From Apostichopus japonicus (Eukaryota; Echinodermata; Holothuroidea; Aspidochirotida; Stichopodidae): a DNA stretch of 64,000 nt. Each line of letters starts with the position of its first letter. Positions within the stretch are counted from its first letter, which is position 1. The notes beneath the pieces are model-generated. The model saw only the letters and a list, made by a program, of their open reading frames with translations, was not told where the DNA came from and did not search any database. The position numbers and the translations under genes were made by a program. This document shows, one piece after another, positions 11,637-23,700 of this stretch. The stretch covers positions 14,274,876 to 14,338,875 of the forward strand of contig NC_092567.1 in NCBI RefSeq assembly GCF_037975245.1, given 5' to 3'.

Positions 11637-12489
11637 CACATGTTCACTTTCAACCAGAGAGATATGTTAAATTACATATCTCTAAGTACGATAACCAATC
11701 ATAGCTGACACTCACATCCGGTTCATATACATACAATTACTTCTTCGTAACTTGTGCATCACTATTTAAGGTATGAACGTACTCTTGTAATTTATTAATA
11801 CCGAAGAACCACCCGCAGAATGTAAGAAAAATATAGAAGAAAAAAATTTGATCGGATTACTGAGAGCACTGAAATTCTTTCCTAAAAATCGTATGATCAT
11901 TCGAAGCAGTTTGATAAATGATGTGTATTCATACGGAAGCACTGTTTTGAGTAAAAGGTAAGGTATTGTTTTTTATAGATATTTTTCACAGCTAATAGGT
12001 ATTTTGTAAAAGCTTATGTAAATTAAATGTTTGGTTCAGTCGATACACTATTGGAATAATCGTGTATGAATTATATATATGTATGTATGTTGTAATTTCT
12101 TAAGTTTTAGCAAGTGCCCGGAGATTGCGAGGCTAGTGTATCTAACACGATGTATAATTGACAATTTTAAAATGCAAACTATTGTTTAGCTTTGCTTTAC
12201 ATAAACCTACTCATTTCCGCTAAACTATTTTAAAAAACAGACATTTTTACAGTTTTTTCTTTTAATAAAATTTTCGTGTAATACCTATGTATGACAACCA
12301 ATAAATGAAGGAAAGGGATGGCCAAAAGGAACAGAACATGTGCATATCATTACTACATGCATGTATGCCAACATCACATCATAGGCCTAATATACATTTT
12401 CCATTAAGGTCAGCATACTGTAATGCATTGAAGCAATTTGACGAGTAAATATTACAAGGGCTAATTGAGGTTCTTGCGTTTACAGGGCC
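11637..12489 (+). repeat. Upstream flank of receptor B (duplicated unit)
   Basis: Homologous to 4985-5861 with substantial divergence. It keeps the acceptor-like TTGCGTTTACAGGGCC directly before the start codon, which again suggests an upstream non-coding exon. Confidence 0.65.
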
Positions 12490-12577
12490 ATGCTGTTTAT
12501 CGGAGAAAGAATGGCGTACATTGTGATTTCCATTCTTTGTGTCATCGTCAATGTTCAGTACGTGACGTCACAAGATG
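12490..12577 (+). CDS. Receptor B exon 1 (signal peptide)
   Basis: Same length as in A (88 bp), ending TSQD. Four replacements (K to E, F to Y twice, G to D) and two silent changes relative to A by my count. Confidence 0.78.
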
Positions 12578-15500
12578 GTATTTCCCTATCCGTATACTGA
12601 CATTTTGAATAATGTACCAAACAAATTAATTCCAAGCCAATGAATATGAAAACAACAAATTAATTACATTTAAGGAAAAAATATCGTTATCGATTTCTAT
12701 TTGGTTGAAATAAATCCTACTTTTCTGAATTATTTCTTTTTGAATCAGACTCTCCAAATGTTACCACTTTTTCGTTATTTAAAATATCAGTGTATTATTC
12801 CAACTTGTAAGGAATGTTATCATATGACATCACAACGTAATGATCACATGGTTACAGTCACTTACAGAGGCGTTTTCGTGCCATGGTCGCTCTTGTGTGA
12901 CTTTTCTTGAAAAACATCATCCAAATAACGATATTTCTACATGATCCTTTCGGTGTCGTTGGATTCTCTAACAACATTTCTAAATTGCTCAATCTATACC
13001 ACAAGTGTGGGCAACCTGTAAAACGTTGCTCAGGTGTTCTAATTTTATAAACTATGACACTGATAACAGAAAGGTCTAGAAATTCAAACATTTGCGACAA
13101 AATAAAAGGCGAAGTTAGAAGTCAGGAATGAAAATATCGTTTTTTGCACACCTTTGCTGAACGCCTCTTTTAATAGATTATCATGCATTGATGGACTCAG
13201 AAACTTTTACGTCCTGGCAAATTCATTCCACTTCTACCTTACCAAAGAACATAGTTACAGTTTCTTTATTTTTGTGACGAATATCTTTCTGCTAAATTCT
13301 CGTCTGTTAATACCACCATCATATTATTATTGCATTTAGCATTTTGCAGTCAACTTCAGAGCATATGAAATGTCACAGAATATTTTGCAAAAGGTATTGG
13401 TGTTATTCATAGCCATCGATCTGCCCTATCAAAACCCGACCGCCCAGTGACGTCTGTTTCGACGGCCTCAGTTTGTCCATACATAGGAATAACCCACCAG
13501 AGCAGGTTTTTTCAGTCTCTGGTTCTTGCAATGGCATGCTGCCTTCTTCCATTTACTAAATTCAGACAGAAAGGTGGCAAGAAGCGTGCACTGAAGAAAG
13601 GTGAAAAGTTGTCGAAGAAGGAAGCTTGCTTGATCAAATCTAAAAGTAATCAAATTGGAGCTCTGGTTTTAACTTAGGACTGAATAACTGATAACTGCAT
13701 CTTGAATTAGTGTGAACTGAAATTTTAGGAAGAGTACCAGTATTGCTTGGAAAGGCTTTTCAATTGTTCCTTTTTATTTGCAGGAGATGGATAGGACAGT
13801 TGTTACATAATTTAAACTAACCACCTAAACCTTCAAAGGGGTATAGGAGATGAATTATGCATGATTTTTCTTCAATCATTAACATCTTTCTATTTTTCGT
13901 TGCAGGTTTTCTAAGTTTGAATGAGTTCCCGTGCTTTACACATACCTGCTCTAGTTTTTCGCCGCCATGTGCATGTGATGAACTGTGCCATTACTATGGC
14001 GACTGCTGCTTCGATGCACCTGCGTCTACACCGGAAGTCTTTGTGGATTTTCCACCTAAAGAACTGATGCAATGTCGCAGACTGCCTGGTAACAGCAACT
14101 CTGTACTGTGGATGGTGAGCGAGTGTCCAGAAATGGTACCTGAACGTATTTCAATACTATGTCTGTTTGAACCTTCCAATGATGACGTCACTGAAGTGAA
14201 CTTGTTTCGACCTGTATCAGATAGATATGGTAACGTTTACAAGAATTACCACTGTGCTGTTTGCAATGGCATTCGTGCCTCTGAAATTGAACTTTGGGAG
14301 ATCACCCAATCCTGCACGAGATGTCCAGAAAGTTTGTCCTTAGACCAACATCACGTAGCTAACATTTCGGCCGAGCATTGTCAGCTGACATATCAGCTAA
14401 GTCTTCTGAATCAAGTTTTGAGATGGCGAAGTTGCCAAGGCAACTGGATTGCTACATGCCCTGAAGTTAGCGACCTCCTCGAGACAGAGATTTGCTCCAA
14501 CACTTCATCACCAGGATGGTATAATGGAGATTATTACAAGAATGAGTACTGTGCAAGATGTAACGGAATGAACGACTCATTAGCCTGGACATGTAATTTA
14601 TTCCCAATAGATTCACCACCGCTAGTTGGAGAATTTTTGGATGTAATCTTTAATTTTCCCATCCTTGTTGAACACTACACACCACAGATACCTTCATGTA
14701 ACGAGAACGGTACTTACAACGACTTCATATTTATTACCGTTAATGATTCATTCATCTCTTACTGTGATAACCTTCTCGACCGAGCTCAAAAATGCTTCTT
14801 TGACGAAATCATTGAAGGGTTTTCTGATGACTTATCTTGGGACTCAATCAATGATTTTCGAACTGCTAGCCTGAATGAAGAGGGAGCGCACAAACTTCTT
14901 TCTCGGGGTTTCAGAATCCCACGAGTAAACACGTCGTGGTTAGATGATCTTTACAACGAGTTCTACAAGGAGATACCGATGAAATCATGTTACTTGTCCA
15001 ATGTCGAATTGATTCGCATTTGTGGATACAAAGATTGGAGTGAAACAAATAATTGTTCTCGCGAAACAATCGAGTATAAGTTAGAAGACAACTCAACGAC
15101 AGATGAAGTTCTGTCAGAGTTAGCGAGCACTTTCGGCGTTGAATTCAAGATATCATGGTTCAGAATCCATACCAAAACCGTTCCATTGGCTACCGCCCTT
15201 TCGGAAAGATCAATCACGGTTTGTCTGACGGATGTTAAAGATGACCAAGTTCCTGTTTTCATTTCAAGTCCTTACTATCTTTGGTTGCATACAATCTTTG
15301 GAGGATGTTGTTGCATAGTCGCAGTTTTTAGTCACTTTGCAACTTTTCTTACTTATCTGATATTTTCAAAGTTACGTAACACATTCGGCATTTCCCTGAT
15401 GAGTTTTGTTTTTTCCGTTGCTATGGGTATTGTCTTTGTTCAGTACGTCAATGATTTCGTCATAACAGTAAATGATCGCCTCTGTCAATCATTCGCTGTA

Positions 15501-16597
15501 ATTGGTCACTTCTGTTGGTTGTCGTCTTTCTCGTGGTTGACAATACTAGTCTGGGACTTGTATGCTACTCTGGCATCCACTACTCTGCGGATACGCAAAG
15601 CCAGTTCAAACCGGAGACTAGCCCTGTACTGCTGTCTCGGGTGGGTGCTTCCGTGTCTCATAATTGCAGCATGTTTGACTATGTGGTTATGTGAGTTAAC
15701 AAATATCTCAGTTTCATATGGTTCCGTGCAAGGAAAGACATGTTGGATAAACCCACCTTTGGTATCCCTGTTCGTCGTTGGAGTTCCTTTGACTGTGTCC
15801 TTTCTAGCAAACATGGTTCTCTTCTCACTGATAGGCAGATCTTTTTATCATCATAGATCAAACTCTGCAGTTCTTCGGAAAGGTTCCAATTCGAGCACGA
15901 CCTCCCGGAAAGGCAAACAGGTGGAATTGATAGTTTATATCAAGGTACGCCTTCATTTTATAGGAAATTCCATAGTTAATAATTTCATAGAATGCCCCGA
16001 AAAATCCTCCGCATATGACTATAATTTTATAATGATCAATTCAAATTCAGTTTAGACATTCTTTATTGATATGTTACTTTCAATTGTGGTTTGAGGACAT
16101 TGGAATTGATCAAAACGAAATTGTAAATGCTTAGATTTTACCCAAGCATGTGTGGTGGCAGACTTTAAATTATGGACTTCAAGCAAAACATTTCACGATA
16201 CCAACTGCACATGGGTGTGTCTGGGTTAGGTCAGCGAATACAAATACAAAACAATGTCACATAAGTGATTTAGTCTGATATTGTTTGAATGAACATATGA
16301 AAAAATATACAAAAAATATAAACAATGCCCACAAGATATCATTTACGTCATATGTCTATCTCTTCACTACAGATGGCTATGCTGATGGGGTTTTCCTGGT
16401 TTTTCGGCTTTCTGTCGGCATTCTCTGGTGTTGAAGTTTTATGGGCGTTCTACTACCTCTCCTTCCTTCTCCAGGGACTTGTGGTATTCATCTTCTTTGG
16501 CCTTGGAGGCAGGGCTGGTGTCCTCTGGAGAAGCAAACTTGGCCTCTCTGGTTCCTCGTCCACGCAGACTCAAATGTCAACAAATGTGTCGCATTGA
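12490..16597 (+). CDS. Receptor B: somatomedin-B-like / class B-type seven-helix GPCR
   Basis: Tandem paralogue of receptor A. Exons 12490-12577, 13906-15944 and 16373-16597 encode 783 residues with the same splice phases. Domain order is the same: signal peptide, somatomedin-B-like knot, CAVCNG and CARCNG cysteine motifs, glycosylation-rich linker, seven helices. It differs from A mainly by amino-acid replacements. The strongest cluster is at 14570-14692, which is three residues shorter than in A. Helix 1 has GGCCCIVAVFSHFA where A has GGICCIVAVFSHIA. The exon 1 donor is G|GTATTT, weaker than A's G|GTAAGT, so splicing efficiency may differ. Reading frames are intact, so nothing suggests a pseudogene. 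Confidence 0.84.
13906..15944 (+). CDS. Receptor B exon 2 (ectodomain and helices 1-5)
   Basis: Acceptor GTTGCAG|GT, donor AAG|GTACGC. Encodes SLNEFPCFTHTC onward through helix 5. The long frame opening at 13857 includes upstream intron sequence and does not mark the true start. The frame is again open for 36 codons into intron 2. Confidence 0.87.
16373..16597 (+). CDS. Receptor B exon 3 (helices 6-7 and tail)
   Basis: Same length and frame as receptor A exon 3. I see a single replacement (E to A between helices 6 and 7). Confidence 0.86.
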   Translation: MAMLMGFSWFFGFLSAFSGVEVLWAFYYLSFLLQGLVVFIFFGLGGRAGVLWRSKLGLSGSSSTQTQMSTNVSH

Positions 16598-17470
16598 GAG
16601 CATCGCAAATTGAACGCAAATGCTTAGTAACCATCATGAAATGTGACGTAAACAAGAATGACATCATTTTAGTATTGCTTAGATCCTCATCACTACCACT
16701 GTAATGGTACTGTCATTGATAAAGTGTAGTGAGTAACATATAGTGGTGATATGGTTCCTACTTTTAACCAAAACGTACCTTGGATTAACAACTTCCCCAT
16801 GTTGTGCAAAAAGGCTGAACAGTATTACGAAGCTGTAGTCGTTGCAGTGACAATATGCATAAATCAACTCACTTGCAGTGATAAATTATCTTTTTTTCTT
16901 GTTTTTTTTTCAATACATATGTACCTTTCCTGTTATCATTATCTTGTCAGTTTATAACCATAATCATGTTTTTTTTTTGTGTGTCCTGCTCACCAGTACT
17001 AGTTGCCTATGTATTAGTACTGAACCAATAGCGACGCTTTACTGTAACAATAATCAAACTGGTACATGTCAACTTAACGTATGGAATGTATCTTCAATTA
17101 TGAAGTATAGCGTTTTGTGATAAATACTAGCGACTATTAACAGTTGTTAGTTCACCTACCAGCCATCCGTGCTATGAAGCCACTTCTATAGATTGTAGTT
17201 TTCAAGTAATGATTTAAAAGTGATATGGAAGAACATCCTTCACTTAGAATGTCAATGGTACTTACACACAACCTCAGGCTCTTCACTATTCATATGCCAG
17301 CCAAGATTGGACTTAAGCCCTCACAAAGACAAAACTGATATCGCCCAGGTCACTTGATCTGGGAATTCATGGCATTGTTACACAATTAAATCTTACACGG
17401 AAAAAAGCTCTTTAGTATCTGAATTATTTTGTGTGGTAGTGTTCGATTTTAGAGGAGTAGGCCTAAAGAT
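16598..17470 (+). repeat. Downstream flank of receptor B
   Basis: The first 590 bases match 9770-10385. The part from about 17215 (GAACATCCTTCACTTAGAAT onward) has no counterpart after receptor A but matches 18735-18960, so the B and third units share a longer tail than A. Confidence 0.6.
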
Positions 17471-18199
17471 TAATGTTCTGGCGGTGGCAGTCTAAAAAGG
17501 CGTGGAATGTTTCTTCATTTTGCCGCTTTATCAAACTTTGCATAGTTGATCACGCGATAACCATTAAAAAGCACACTTTACCGAGACGCTATTTCATGTT
17601 TTGTTCATGTTTAGAGCATGTGAAACCGACATATGTCGGTTTCTTCTGCATATGTCGATTTCATCCCATTAGAACACGAGCAACTTACATATGTCTATTT
17701 AATTCGACATTAAGTCGATTTCAGGACTCATATCACTCTACGCGCACCATAGGTATGTGGCTTTCCCTAGTTGGCATGCAAACAATCCCAAAACACTCGC
17801 TGTCATGGCTTTGGAGGGCAACTGGGGTAAGGATACTGGTACCGCTTTTTCTCTCGGATCAGTATATGTTAAAACAGTTTAGGTTTTGGAACCACTTGAC
17901 TTGAAAACAAATTGTCCCAAATGGACAAGTTGCTGCTACATTAACCAAGTCGGATATTTCTCGTATAGTCAATGGCGTAAAGTCACCATGTGTCAAGTCG
18001 GGTGTATAGCGACTTTGAGACTTACTATAGTTTTATTTGAACATATTTCAATGACTAGCCGAACAACGTATGGACAAGTAAACAGACAAGAGCGGCAATT
18101 TGGTTTATAAATAAAAAAATACACATTGTTATTGTCTGGGAATACATTTGGCGGGACTAGTTCCCCGTAAGTAGCAACATTTGTAGCAGATGGACTTCA
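17471..18199. other. No gene recognised; contains 22-bp palindrome
   Basis: A 143-codon frame (17473-17904) shows no recognisable domain and spans palindromic repeat motifs, so I do not call it. A perfect 22-bp palindrome lies at 17622-17643 (halves GAAACCGACAT and ATGTCGGTTTC), followed by further CATATGTCGATTT-like motifs similar to the satellite at 553-1545. Confidence 0.45.
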
Positions 18200-18960
18200 A
18201 CCTCAAACTTACGTTCGATTAGCAACTTTTTCTTGTTGTGCACAAGGCTGAACAGTATTACAAAGCTTAAGTCGTTGCATTGACAATATGCATATATCAA
18301 CTCACTTGGAGTGATTAATTTTCTTGTCTCATGCTTTTTCTGCATCAATCTATATAACATTCCTGTAATCAGTATCTTGTCGGTTTTTAATCATTATGGG
18401 GTTTTTTTGTGTTCTGAATACTCACCAGTTCTAGTTACATATGTATTAGTACTGAACCACAACCACGAGCTTTACTGTAACAATTATTAAAATGTCAACT
18501 GAACGTCGTATGGAAATCAAGAATGTATCTTCAACTATGATAAGTATTACTACAAGTAAATGTTGGTGGATACAAGTATAGTGTTTCTATGATACTATTC
18601 TATAACTATGATAAATACTTGCGAGTATTAACAGTTGTTAGTTCACCTACCAGCCATCCGTGATATGAAGCCACTTCTATAAAAGGTCAATGACTTGTTA
18701 AACCTGCAGAATTTTCAACACAGATTTATCAGTGATACTGAAGACCATCCTTCACTTAGAATACCAATGGTACTTATATATACACAACTTCAGGATCTTG
18801 ACTTTTCATGTGTCAGCCAAGATTGGACTTTAGCAAAGACAACCCTAAATTCGGCCAGGTCACTTGATCTGGGAATTGAACAGTTAAATCTATTACGGAA
18901 ATGAGCTCTTTCGTATCTGAATTGTTTTGTGTGGTAGTGTTATCTTACACTTCGTTCGAC
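18200..18960 (+). repeat. Third, receptor-less copy of the 3' flank
   Basis: The sequence follows the downstream flank of receptors A and B (shared phrases GGCTGAACAGTATTAC, CACTTG-AGTGAT, ACAGTTGTTAGTTCACCTACC), with clear divergence. It continues into the B-specific tail. No receptor exon precedes it, so it is a partial duplication or the remnant of a lost third gene. Confidence 0.65.
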
Positions 18961-19029
18961 ATCATGGCGAGTGACTCATCAAACAATGTGCATGAAAATG
19001 TAATGAACTTGAAGCAAGTTCAATCGTAA

Positions 19030-19420
19030 TGCTGTTTTTTTTCTTAACAATCATCCAAATTGGGTGTTAACTGTGAAAAATACTGAAAAATTTTCCCCTG
19101 TGAAATACTTGAATATAAACCTTTCATTGGCTGGTACTTCTGTTTGACAAAAAAAAATCGGCGTTAATTATAATAACTTTTTTATGATTATAATATTGTC
19201 AATTATATCAGGCGATGGGTTTTTTTTTTGGTTGTTTTTCTTAACAATTATCCACATTGGGTGTTAACTGTGAAAAATACTGAAAAATTTTCCCCTGTGA
19301 AATACTTGTATATAAACCTTTCATTGGCTGGTACTTCTGTTTGACGAAAAAAAATGGCGTTAATTATATTAAATGTTTTATGATTATAATATTGTCAATT
19401 ATATCAGGCGATTGGTTTGA
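19030..19420. repeat. Tandem duplication, period about 197 bp
   Basis: Two adjacent copies share CTTAACAA-T-ATCCA-ATTGGGTG, ACTGAAAAATTTTCCCCTGTG and ATTATAATATTGTCAATTAT with few differences, so the duplication is fairly recent. No coding content. Confidence 0.75.
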
Positions 19421-20361
19421 GCATGAGGATTTTGTAACATGATGGGATTAATTTTTAGTCATAAAAATGTTTCGTTCATATAGATTTCAGATTGCAATAA
19501 CTAGACAATCATGAGTCACAGTTTTATCAAAGGTGAGTGTGTTATTGGTAGGTATACTCTTCACATAGTGATGTGTGTTGCAATGATAACGCGTGTATTT
19601 ATGAGGAGGTGTGGCTTTGTTTGTATGATTAATAACTTAACAAGGCAATTATTTATCTTGCTTCATCATTACATACTTGGAGTGTTCCCTGATAATCAAA
19701 TCTTTGAGTAGCAGCAAGGAACCATGAAATGTTTTTAATCTGGTTGACATTACTTTGCAATGCCAAATGTATCTTGGAAATACCATAGCTGGTTGTGTTT
19801 CAGTTTGACAAACTCCTTGAATGTAAATTCTCATTTTCATATGTAAATAAGTATGTGTGCTTTGTGCTTGCATAATTCTACTTGCGATCTTGTTACTGGG
19901 AAAAGCAGCGATTTTTTATTTGGTATTCTAGTAATATCACAGCATATTTGTGGTGAATAAATGCAATACTTGAAGCTGGTGACAATGCAGCATGAGGACT
20001 GGTGCTTTCAATAAACTCAAGTCGCAATTAATAATGGTATTTGATTGTTTAATTCATTAACTATTATTCACAGATTGGATGGATATCCCCATTCTTGACA
20101 TGTTCATTATTAGTGAAGGGACTGAAATCTTGTCATGGTGCTCTCGAGCGTAAATTTTGTAAAATTTAGTAGATGACCCCCAAATGCCCGTGATGCTATA
20201 ACATTACTTGATGCTGTGACAACTATGTCACAAAGCTATTGCATTCTTCGGACACGGTCACTAGCAAACCATGATGCTGTCACATTGAATATTCAGATAA
20301 GGTGACAAACAATTCAGTCTGCTACAATCCGAACTCCTGGCTGATTATTTTGCAGTCCTAA
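19421..20361. other. No gene recognised
   Basis: AT-rich sequence. Short frames at 19511-19873 have no recognisable features. The end of the region runs into the reverse-transcriptase fragment. Confidence 0.4.
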
Positions 20362-20740
20362 GTTCCTACTGGTAATTGACTGGGTTATGAGGAAAACTGT
20401 AGAGGGTGACAGAACTGGAATCCGATGGAACTTCACAACCATGCTGGAGGACCTCGACTTCGCAGATGATCTCGCTATTCTATCCTCAGCAATGAATCAC
20501 CTTCAGCACAAGGCAACCAAACTAGAAGACATTGCAGCCAAAGTTGGACTTCAACTGAATGGCAAGAAATGCAATGTCATGAAAGCCAACAGCAAAACTG
20601 ATGACAAATTGAAGGTCAGAGTGAACGAAGTGGAAGAGGTAGAGAGCTTTACATTATCTTGGTGCAAGTGTTTCAAAGGACGGTGGAGGCACAGCAGATG
20701 TCAAGAAGAGAATAGCCTTGGCCAGCGCACAGATTGAAGT
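20362..20740 (+). pseudogene. Dead LINE reverse-transcriptase fragment
   Basis: The translation reads IDWVMRKTVEGDRTGIRW, then LEDLDFADDLAILSS and KVGLQLNGKKCNVMK. This is the palm region of a non-LTR retrotransposon reverse transcriptase, with FADD as the catalytic aspartate motif (family knowledge). A frameshift lies near 20650: the shifted frame continues TYLGASVSKDGGGTADVKKRI, the usual next motif. Only about 125 codons remain, with no endonuclease domain. The clade looks RTE/CR1-like, but I cannot settle it by eye. Confidence 0.8.
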
Positions 20741-23700
20741 GTTACCACTGCCACTGGGAAGGGGTGGTCCCAATGCAACCACCCTTTACACTGTAACTCC
20801 GTCAGCAAGTCTACCGAACATACTGAGCACAAAATTATGGGTATGTCTCTCACCCCCCACACCCTCTCTTACACTCACACTGGATGTGAATGACTCTAAA
20901 AGTGTAAGGTATCAAATGATATTCAATGTCACGATAGATATTTGTGAGGTTCCATGTTCAATATAAACACACAAAAAATGACTATCTCTCTAGTGAGGTT
21001 GATTTATGAATAACATTTCCACCTTGCCCCCTCCCCAAAACCCAAGTGCCTACGTAGGGAAATCTCGGAAAGTTGCACTTACAACAGTCCTCCTCATGCC
21101 AAACAACGGCACAATCATTTTAGTTTGGAAAAAGGCAATGTTCAGGCATAATCCTTCTACGCACCAACATCATGCAGTATACTACTGCGAGGAGGAGGGG
21201 GAGGGGGTCAATAACCTCTCAGAATTTGGTCTGATAGGATGAAACACCTCAACACGTTAAGGCTTCGAGGTTTGAAAAATGCCAGGTTATGTATCTTACA
21301 TTAATGAAAAAAAAAAAGGTATACATGGCTCTGAATATTAGTAGAACATAAAGAAATCTAAATGTAAGCTAACAAGAGCGCCCTCTGTTAATATTAGTGT
21401 TCTTTGGCCACATTCGCTTGCCGTTATTACCACTTGAGACATTTTAAATCGGGCAAAGACGATAAACAATAGTGTGTCCCATCTGTGGTCTTGTACCAAC
21501 AACAGAAGTACAATTTCAACGTGGCCTCCCCTAGCTGCATAGACTCGGTATGATATCATAATTATCCACCTTTTCATTCTCCTTCTCAATCTCTCTACAA
21601 TAATACATCTATCGTCCTGACAATTGCATCAATGGACCCAACGAGTCCAATTCTATCACTAACAGTATTTTTATCGAATTTAATGACGTTATATTGTCGA
21701 GCGGTATTTGACGCAAATGTAAACTTTGCATGAAATGCTATATTTAGATAATACAGACAAAGCTATATTTTCAATGTCATTCCAATTGCCCTCGACATCT
21801 AGTTACTTCATTATCTTTTCTTTTTTTTTTTATTCATTTTTTCAACATGCCGCCATTTATTCAAGTAGAAAGGAAAATATATGAAACTTAAAAAAGTAAG
21901 AGAATGTGTCACGCTGTATATACGCCACAAATTATTGTGCCATCGCATGTTGTATTTCCGACGTATTAACGTAAACGCGTTTGAAAACGTCACATCCGTT
22001 TGGAGTTAAAAGACGGGAAATCGGAATTTATTTACAAAACGTACCTTTGCAAGCTAACACATTAATTTTAAGTTATGGGTTTACAGCACTTTACCGCGGT
22101 TCGGGATTTGCATTAGAAAGTATTCTTAAAAAGCGCCCTCATACGGAGAGCAAATTAAACTGAGCTAATTAAAGGGTATCACGTGAAAGCATCGGTCTAA
22201 CATGATATGCATTCGGAGGTTCAGCTTCCTAGACCTGTTAATTTAGACACCGTAATTAATCAGGTTGACCCTAATGGTTAACCTAGGGTTATGGTTAACT
22301 TCCAGCGGCCGCCATAATGGTTTGGCAAATTCTTATCGAAGTAGAAAACCTTTCCGGTTAATGCCGCACATAGAATTTTAAATCCAACCAAGAATTTGAC
22401 TATCTATGCTTTCTTTTGACTATCTAGACTTTAATTTTTTTTTGGACATGCCATTCTCCTGTGATCCTGTGGCGTTATCACAGTCGTTTGGAAGGTGGGG
22501 AAGTTTTCATAGAAACTATTAGTTCTGCAAGTTTCTTTGATTTTTAGCCTCAGTTTGAAAATATGGCCACTTTAGCACTTTAACCCTCTTTAACTTCTAA
22601 ACCAGAAGTGGTATGAGCTTCCGTCTCCTTTATGTTTGGGAACTAGTCACCCACTAAGCCATAAAACTATAAGATAAGGTCCCCCTCCAAAGACAACCCC
22701 CCATACTATAATCGGATAGCTTTGAGAAGACAGGCGTATTGGATTATATAGGCTACAAAAACATGTGCATTATTTTATATAGCTGATCAGGTGAAGGTTT
22801 ATATAGAAGGTACCGGTATCATGGAATGGGACTAATTGTCACAAGTTTGGTTCTCAATATCGCTTACTATATTTTATGCACCTAAAAGTTACTATTATGT
22901 TTCATTTAACTCTTTTTTTACTAATACTTTAAAAAAAAACTTTCCGGAAGTTTTCTCTCACTCTCGCACATATCTGTATGGGCGACCATTTGGGCAGAAA
23001 AATACAATGATGAAACAGAGACAAACAGACAAGGACAAAGATGAAAAGGAACAATAGTAAGAATGTAGATAAACGACATGAATGCGCGAACTTAATGAAA
23101 GTTCGCCCCCACGATTGAAAGTTTTACCCATAAATCAAAACGAACGTTGGAACAGAATCAAAATGAACAGCCTCGTCTGCCTCTGCCCCCCTCCCACCCC
23201 GGTTAAAAATTGCCTTGTGGACACAATGACAACAAGAAGATTAACCTACACAGCTCTAAGACTTTGTGAAGCGCGGTTGGACTGAATTGTCGCGCATACA
23301 AGATGTCGTAGCTACATTTCGGTATATAACACGATCAAGGAAAACCAAAACAGCAGCATCTATCCTTGTTAGTCCATAGGCGCTCATTCGTTTCAAGTGA
23401 ACGTTCTTTTTGATTTCGTGCAAATGTCCATTTAATTATGCTACATCTTCGTTTTTATGGTGGCGCTTGTTCTTTTTGTTCTGAGCACTTGTTCGTTTTG
23501 CGTGTGAGCGTTCGTTTTGACGTTGTGCGAATGTTCTTCTGCTTACAATACATCTTCGTTTTTATGGTGGCGATTGACCTTTTTGTACTGACTACAGGAT
23601 CAATTTTGTCTTCCCAGTGCTCCTTGTCTATTCTTCGGTTGCATGTGTCTGATATGTTTCGCTATTGATTGTCTTTTAGTTTTATTTCTCTTTTTAAGTG

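Noticed and set aside
13447-13677. 76-codon basic frame in intron 1 of receptor B
   Set aside because: Lies within a diverged intron with no counterpart frame in receptor A and no known domain.
17473-17904. 143-codon frame downstream of receptor B
   Set aside because: No recognisable domain, runs through palindromic repeat motifs and lacks any supporting exon neighbour.
22255-22310. Telomere-like CCTAGGGTTA phrases
   Set aside because: Only one or two imperfect units, with no tandem (TTAGGG)n run.
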